64,000 nt of DNA from Luzula sylvatica (taxonomy: Eukaryota > Streptophyta > Magnoliopsida > Poales > Juncaceae), in assembly GCA_946800325.1 (NCBI GenBank), contig OX326957.1, forward strand, positions 58,312,977-58,376,976, read 5' to 3'. This document shows, piece by piece, positions 57,166-64,000 of the stretch. Position 1 is the first letter of the stretch, and the number at the start of each line of letters is the position of its first letter. The position numbers were made by a program, and so were the translations under genes. The notes under the pieces were generated by a model. It did not search any database, had not been told where the DNA came from, and worked only from the letters and a program-made list of their open reading frames with translations.

Positions 57166-59891
57166 TCAAATATTTCCACCAAACTCCACTCTATCCATCT
57201 CATCCAAAACCCTAGTCCTCTCCATTTCGTAATCCTCGAGTGGAGGCAACCAGCTCCCACTACTCTTGCTCAGCCTATCATCTCGCTTCAATTTCGCCTC
57301 TCGACTCCTCTCAAATTCCATGCTCTTGCTTTTCCCTCTACTTATCTTCTTCTCTTCCAAACCCATTTCTCCATTTTCTCCATTTTCTCCATTAACATTC
57401 ATCGTCGAAGAAGAAGGGCTTGCGAGTATTGTAGGGTTTAGAACGAGAGAAGATTTTTTAGTTTTTGACGGTGATCGAACTGGAGACTTGTTTGGAGATT
57501 TATTCCCTCCATTTAAAGGTCGAGTTTGGCTAATCAAATAATGTAACCAAATCACCAAGTTCAAAATACATTCTTCCGTTTTGTCCTTATCTGCATGGAA
57601 TAATGTCTCGATTTTTATCATCTCAGTTTGCATTGTTGTGCCATTTTGCCTCCTATTTAACCCACCCCTAAAATTCAACATATAAAGTACAATAAATAAT
57701 CAAATTTTGTAAAAATTTCGAAATTTGGAAATTGAATTAAATACCCTGTTTGGGCCCACTCGCCAACCCATCCAAATCCATGGTGAGAACGACTCGTTTT
57801 CATAGCAATCGGTACCAACCATTGTAAAGTACTTTCAATCGAGTTCTTTATTTGCGGTATCGGTACCTAAAAATACAAAATATTTTATATCAAGGGTAAA
57901 ATGGGAATATTGAAAATATTAAAAAGTACCTCTTGAGAGAGATGAGGTGAGTGGAGCCTTCTTCGCAAGGCGCATTTAATGCTTGGCGGCAATCCTTTGT
58001 ACAAGGTATCTCTTGTACTCGAATTAATCGAACTCGATCTAGAATACTTTTTTACAATATACTACAAATTATCAGTATAGTTTCAATATTTAATAAAGGG
58101 TATTTATGATATTTATATTCAAGAGTTATGAAAGACAAGTACTCACTATGTTGTCTATTAATGTGATGATATTTGCATAGTGCAGTGATAGACCAGCGGG
58201 TCCGAGTCTCTGACGATTGTTAGTGGGTTCGTTTGTAATTGCGTCTGTAAATCAAGGACCAAATTGTAAATTTTTTGATGAATTTGGTAGAAAGGAAGTA
58301 ATATGATACGATAAAATATATTTACTTGGTGAATAAAAAACTATGCTTATTTCCAAATGCAGGAATTGAACGATATCAACAAGTTTCTCGATTATCTGAA
58401 AACAAATATACAGAGGTTTAATATATATTTTGGAAATATACAAAAATGAAAGTATAAAATAATATTGGATATATTTATATAATATACGTACATCTTCGAG
58501 TACTTTAGACCAGAGAGATTTTTTCTTTAATTTGTTTACGTGTTTTCTTTGGCTCTTTAATTCTTGCTTGATAATTTGGATTGTATCACCTGCATTTCAA
58601 TTAATTATCATTTCACATTTCACATAGAGATAGAATTTGAAATTTGAATTTGAATTCGAAGTTGAATTTTGAACCTGCTTGGTATTCGATGGGACTATTT
58701 TTCTCATTCAGCCTAGGTCTGAATTCCTTCTCAAATTTATCCAACGAATTGATCTCGTGATACAACTCCTAAAAATAGTGAATTAATCAATATTGAAATT
58801 TTAATTAGCATACTAAATAATATTATATTATAATAATTAACATACTGCAGTGTTTTTGACAAGACTAAGGAGATATTGCATCCCGGCCCTTGCAGTGTCT
58901 TTTAATTGGTTTTGAGGAGTCACTTCCATCTCCAATCTAAAAAAACAAAAATAGAACGATTAAACATAAATTTTATCTAAAATGGTAAAATTAAAAAGTA
59001 ATCCATTTTATTTACTTGGAAAAATATCGATCCAAATTGTGCCATTGAGGATCCTTGCATCGATTACCAAACCGAATTATTTCCTTTGCGAACACACTCA
59101 ACTCTTGCCTACAAACAAACACCAAATTTTTAATTTCAAATAAACAAGGAAGTTTCAAAATTCAATTTTCCAAATTTAAAATTCAAACCAAACCTTTTAT
59201 CTGCAGCAGCAATTCTCAACAATTCATTAGGATCGTTCGAAACCAAATTTTGCACCCCATTTGAGACGAAAACAACCTCTTTCAAATACTTGATGTTTTC
59301 TTTAGAGAGAGAGTGCATGAGATTTGCACCCTTGACAATTGTATTCGCCACTTCGAATGCCAAAATCGAAATCAAATTCCCTTTAGGGGTAATTTGGGAA
59401 AATCCACTCGGGGTCAAATTCGTCATTCCACTGATCAACAAATCGATTCCTTCAACGGCTTTCCCAAAACCCGCATTGCTTACTCTGTCCACGATACTCA
59501 CACTCGGTGCCTACATAAAATAAAGGACTAAATTTTAATTCCTTCTCATTTAGGGGGCAAAATGTAAATTTTAAAAAGTTTTTACCTTGGTCAGTGTTGA
59601 ATTTGAATTGGTTCCATCTTTTGATTTTGTACGTTTTGGTTTCGGAGCCTCTTTTGGAGGAGGAATGTTTTTTTTGGCTCCATTATCATAATTTGGTTTA
59701 ATTTCAGATTTTTCTGAAGATTCATCGTCTGTTTCGACATCTTCAATTGGAGCAACGTCATGTCTTCTTGGAGGCTTTCTCGAACTGGGTTGAAATTGTT
59801 TCAACTCTTTTTCGACAAATTGAAATGTTCGAAAGGATAGTTCACTTGAGGTTCTGCCCAAAGGAGTTCCCGTTGAACAAACACCACCCAT
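57166..59891 (-). CDS. PSI1: PSK SIMULATOR 1-like protein (DUF3475 + DUF668)
   Basis: Eleven coding exons: 59891-59586, 59510-59194, 59108-59016, 58936-58846, 58768-58675, 58589-58492, 58395-58326, 58244-58147, 58046-57930, 57866-57745 and 57667-57166, in frame to 635 aa. The start MGGVCSTG fits an N-myristoylation signal. A disordered acidic/lysine region follows. DUF3475 lies at about residues 145-205 (ILAFEVANTIVKGANLM) and DUF668 at about 370-460 (LGPAGLSLHYANIITLID, PPSIKCALR, LQWLVPIA, HHGFGWVGEWA). A HADK-KTE segment near residue 490 is conserved, and the Ser/Lys-rich tail is variable. In Arabidopsis, PSI proteins promote growth linked to phytosulfokine signalling. Length is close to the family's roughly 650 aa. 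Confidence 0.93.
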
Positions 59892-60420
59892 TTTTTTCAA
59901 AATTTTGTATGAAAAAGTATCAAAAAGGGTGTATGAAACTTGTTTGATCAGCACGGAGCTGTTGCAGTAGAGGTGTATGATGAAATGCCTGAAAGAAAAA
60001 CAATCATATATTAAAGAAAGTAAATTTGGTTAGAAAAAGATGATCAATGTGGTTTAGAAAAAAAAAACCAAGAAAGGAAGAATAATAATTTCAAGAAATT
60101 GATATGGATATTAAAAATAAAAAAAATCAAGAGCAAATACAAATCTACAAACAATCTGAAACTAGATTCAAAACAAACCCACAAAGGCCGAAAAGACCCA
60201 AAAGTATTACAATTCGGCCACCAAAAAAACCAAAATTAAATTTAAAAATTTGAAAGAATTAGGGAATGATTCAAGCACACCTTGGTAGACCAAAGAGAGA
60301 GAAGATTAGGTGTTTGGACAAGAAGAAGGAAGGCAAAGAAAATGAGGGTTTAAAAGATGGAATGAACAGCTAGAGAGATATCACAATCCATTGAAGAGAG
60401 AGACTTTGTCAAATCACAAT
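59892..60420 (-). promoter_or_regulatory. 5' leader of the PSI1-like gene with a leader intron
   Basis: On the minus strand a donor CCAAG|GTGTGC ends a CT-rich leader exon at 60281, and an acceptor TTTCTTTCAG precedes a leader exon at 59988-59892. The intron would be 292 bp (60280-59989). The splice motifs are seen; transcription start near 60400 is inferred. Confidence 0.5.
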
Positions 60421-62438
60421 TAAACAAAATATTGGAGAGAAAATAATACTATTGAGTTGTTCTCCTTTTTTTTAATACATACATGCTTTTTGTTTCTTCA
60501 TTTGTTTATTGTACTTCTTACCTGAAATTATCTTAGCAGTGAATATTTATATTTTTTTTTTCCTTCTTAGAGTTATTTTGATTGAATATTTGGGTAATTT
60601 TTGAACTAATCATTACTATATTTTAGTGAATATTCTATTTTATTAAGATTTGCTTTTGTGTAATGAGGTTAATTGAGGGGGCTAATTAGGTGGACCAATC
60701 ACCAAACACCATAATTTCAACGAGATTAGCAAAAGACAAGCAGGTTTGACTTTTAACCTTCTCCAATGCTTCTAAAACTGGATATGTCCATTTCTTATAT
60801 TTTGACACTTATGTTATAACAATTCCGACGAGAGGCAGAAATAATTTCTAAATCTCACCGAGTCAAGTTTATCTCTGATTTTCTTATAGTCGATTCAATT
60901 ATAATTTGATAACATCTCAATCGATATTGGTTCAAAACTCAATCAAGTCGGACTGAATCAGCTCGAAAACATTGAAGTTGAAAAAATTACGAGTTGAACG
61001 TTTAACCTAGTTATTTTCGGGAGTATTGATATAGTTCTCAATTTTTTCTTTCGAATTTTATACTCACTTTTCACGTGACCGTCAGTTATTAATTGTTCGA
61101 AAGGTTGATGTGATACACAAATCAATAACTAATTGTCAAGTGATATGTAAAAAAAAAAATCGAAAAAAAATTAAGAATCATATTAATACTATATTTTCGA
61201 CATGTTTAATTCATAATATATACTAACATAAAATCGATGACAATCCAAAAATGAATGTTCTTTTTCTCTAGTCAATCTTTAAAAACAAAATACGTATATT
61301 TATCTCTTGATATTGTAACAATTATATAAACAGATCACTATCGTATTTATTATTTTTTATAACTTGTATGTTATGTTTTTAATATTGAAAACATTTTATT
61401 TTGTTAGTAAACATTTAAAAAATATATTGAGTTAATTTGAATTATCAAATTTGAGTCTAACTTACTCGATCAAGAACAAGCAAAATTCGAGACTAAATTT
61501 AAATACAAAAATGGACTCTGCTAATCGACACGATTTTTTAATGGAACTTAAACACATTAGTATATTTTTCATAAAAGACAATTGATTTATATTTCTAAAT
61601 CATTGATGCTACTGGAATCTCCGGTCCAATATAAATGGAGAGGATTCTAGCTTATTCAAACACCACATGCAAAGTGACTGACTGGAGCGTGCAGTGGAGG
61701 GATCAAGTCAAACTTATTAAAATTTTCATATCATCTCTTCAATAATGTGTTTTGTGTTCTCCAATATGAATTTATTAAAAGTATTTTGTTAATACTAATT
61801 ATTAATAGTTGAACAAAAGTTACTTTTGTCTATTTAACCTACTCTCGTGTGCGTCAACTCTTTATTTTTCTAATTAAATCGATAATTTAAGTCTCTTAAA
61901 TTGAATATGGTTACCACGTCTATAACCTCATATTGGTGTTTCTTGCTTTGTAAATTTTATAATATAAACTACCAATAAGCTTCGAAATATGAACTTACAT
62001 GAAAATTTCATACCATTATAATTCAAATAAAAAAAGTTACATGAGTTTTGTCGTTTATTGAATTGACTTAAATATTATGAAGTGCTCAAAATGAATTTAT
62101 TGAAGACAAATTTGTCATTGTTCAAGTGAAAGATAAATATACTATTTCAAATGATAATATCTTCTATTATTATTATTATTATTATTATTATTATCATTAT
62201 GAATGATTCTATAGTAAGATCTTTTTTTATGGTAGATTTTATTTTAAAATGTAATTTGGTAATTTGTCAATTTAATGATAATATTTAATTATGTTTGTAC
62301 CAATCAATGCTAGAAAAATATGAAAGATTTATCATACATACAAAAACAAATTCTAATTAATTGAAAATATCCAAATTATCCTTTTTAAAAAATCTATCAT
62401 ATAATCACCCTTATGAATGATTCTATAATAGAATATGC

Positions 62439-62490
<52 letters not shown>

Positions 62491-64000
62491 ATAAATATAT
62501 TTTCCTCGTTTATATCTCTAATCTAAAATATTATAGGATAAGATATATGAAGATTCTTTTGATCCTTTCAGATTTTGAGATTTTGCAAAATAATATATTT
62601 TTTTCTATAAAAAAACTACAATGTTTCACAAAATCTATATAAAAAAGTAGATATTTCTTGATTATCATATCATAGAGATGCTTTCATTTTTATTTTCTTT
62701 CTCGTTTTCAAGGTTGGATTATTGTATATAACAAAGTACATATTCTTGGTCAAATGTATGTGCTACATTTGTCGAAATAAAATCAATTAACCACCAAAAT
62801 TTAAATCTGCTTTCAATATTTAAAAAAAAAAACATGGAAAAAATCATAGAGAATTTGCAAAAATATTTTTTTGAACTTCTTAATACTTGCATGAAAAATA
62901 ATGAACTTTTTAATTTGCAAGATTTGAACAATAATAAATTCATATTTGACAAAGTTTTCCAGCCAATATATAGGTTAGGTATCATAAATGCATATGCTCT
63001 TTTGAGTCAATTTCTTAACCACTTTTAATATTTGTGAAACTTTTCACATTTGACCTTTTGTATATATAATTATTTAAAAGTAGCATTTGCTTATATATCC
63101 CACAAAAAAAACCCTTGTTTGTTTGTTTTCTTTTAAACCATTTAGCAAATAATTTAAACCATTTGATTTTCATTCTTTTTTTTTTTATGAATTTATAAAG
63201 TTTATGGGCCAATCTAAAAAACATCTAGCAAATAACAGCATTAAAGTATTCTTATAGGAAATCAAATAATGCTAAAATTAAAGCTAGCATTTCACAATAA
63301 TTTAATTTAAACATACAAACCTATTTTCCTTAGAAAAATGAGCAATAATTTCTATATTTTGCCTCTATTTTGTAACTAAGTGTCATATATAAATACTTGG
63401 TCATATTTCATTAGAAAAAAAATAAAAATCTCCTCTGAAACTGACCATTTGATTTTTCTCATTTTCAAAATGCAATATTTTTTATTACTTAAATGTCAAT
63501 TTCACTTCAGATTTCGGAGATTTTTGACATTTGCACCAATGAGACTTAAACTAAACAATAGTAAAATTTGTTTCAAACTTTGCATCCATTGGTCACACGC
63601 CTTGCAAATCTGATTTTGAAATTTAAAATACCCATTTTAATTAGTAATTTACCAAAAAAATCAAGTTGGAATTGACTTTTCAATGTGAAAAGAGTTATCC
63701 AGATTTATTCAACTGATTTGGCCCCTAATTTTTTTTCTTTTCCAAATGGTCATTGAAAATACTAGATCGACAAAGCACCAAGTATAGGTCTTCAAATCCA
63801 AGAACATTTTTCTCCTTTAATATTAGAAATACTTTTGTGATTTCATGTTTTGGTCCTAGAAAAGTCTACAAATTCACAAAATAGAAAAAGGCACTTGATT
63901 TGACATTGTAATCCTCAAGTTCATATTACAAAAATATTTTATAAACTTTATTACTTATCCTTACCCGTACAATTTTATGAAATATAATCATGGAATTTAA
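60421..64000. other. AT-rich intergenic region with ATT microsatellites, no gene recognised
   Basis: Perfect ATT runs lie at about 62167-62198 and 62443-62488, each followed or preceded by ATGAATGATTCTATA-like sequence (62199 and 62412), suggesting a local duplication. Open frames at 62719-63028, 63015-63224 and 63380-63613 are A/T-driven and match nothing I know. Confidence 0.5.

Noticed and set aside
1..64000. CRISPR arrays, tRNA or rRNA genes
   Set aside because: None was seen. The tRNA-like A/B boxes at 32542-32720 lack a cloverleaf and an acceptor stem. CRISPR is not expected in a plant nuclear genome.

Overview
This is nuclear DNA of a flowering plant, most likely a eudicot. It is AT-rich, with GT-AG introns and plant-type genes: a GH100 neutral invertase, a plant GT10 fucosyltransferase pair and a PSK SIMULATOR/DUF668 protein. 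Mobile DNA is dense: Ty3/gypsy and copia-type LTRs, L1-type LINEs, hAT-like and Mutator-like non-autonomous DNA elements. I cannot name the species. All positions and splice sites were read by eye; every multi-exon model stays in frame across its junctions.

Layout. 1-7122: a Ty3/gypsy-type LTR retrotransposon cut by the left window edge, with nearly identical 2.2-kb-class LTRs around a dead gag-pol. 7123-9475: non-autonomous DNA transposons, one hAT-like element nested in another. 10083-14067: two tandem alpha-1,4-fucosyltransferase (FUT13-type) genes. 14406-15547 (-): a TRAPPC12-like gene. 17102-18246 (-): a 5'-truncated LINE with target-site duplication (TSD). 19485-23673: a second LINE split by a 1248-bp solo LTR. 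23934-25890 (-): cytosolic neutral/alkaline invertase. 26700-34130: intergenic, with three long-inverted-repeat elements. 34459-36337: exosome subunit RRP45. 36659-38334 (-): PDIL5-2-like protein disulfide isomerase, sharing a 379-bp head-to-head promoter with an EI24 homologue (38714-40499). 41463-41961: a foldback element with a (TA)n core. 42245-43481: a third LINE with a perfect 16-bp TSD. 47360-48330: a second LTR-like region. 49415-49906: a small single-exon gene. 54739-56407: a transposon-like element with an almost pure A/T core. 57166-59891 (-): a PSK SIMULATOR 1-like gene with 11 coding exons. 60300-64000: no gene recognised.

The genes do not form a pathway. They are housekeeping or endomembrane functions: Golgi N-glycan fucosylation, vesicle tethering, ER disulfide chemistry, ER membrane protein, RNA exosome, sucrose cleavage and PSK-linked growth. 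From memory, the Arabidopsis counterparts of the invertase (CINV1), the PDI (PDIL5-2) and PSI1 lie on one stretch of chromosome 1, so the gene order may be an old syntenic block.

The observations most worth following are: regularly spaced paired TTCGAA palindromes in two different LTRs, one with hairpins carrying compensatory changes; a young insertion of a coding-dead gypsy element; an apparent gene-conversion tract and intron presence/absence between the fucosyltransferase copies; and foldback elements whose arms look like tRNA/SINE promoters.
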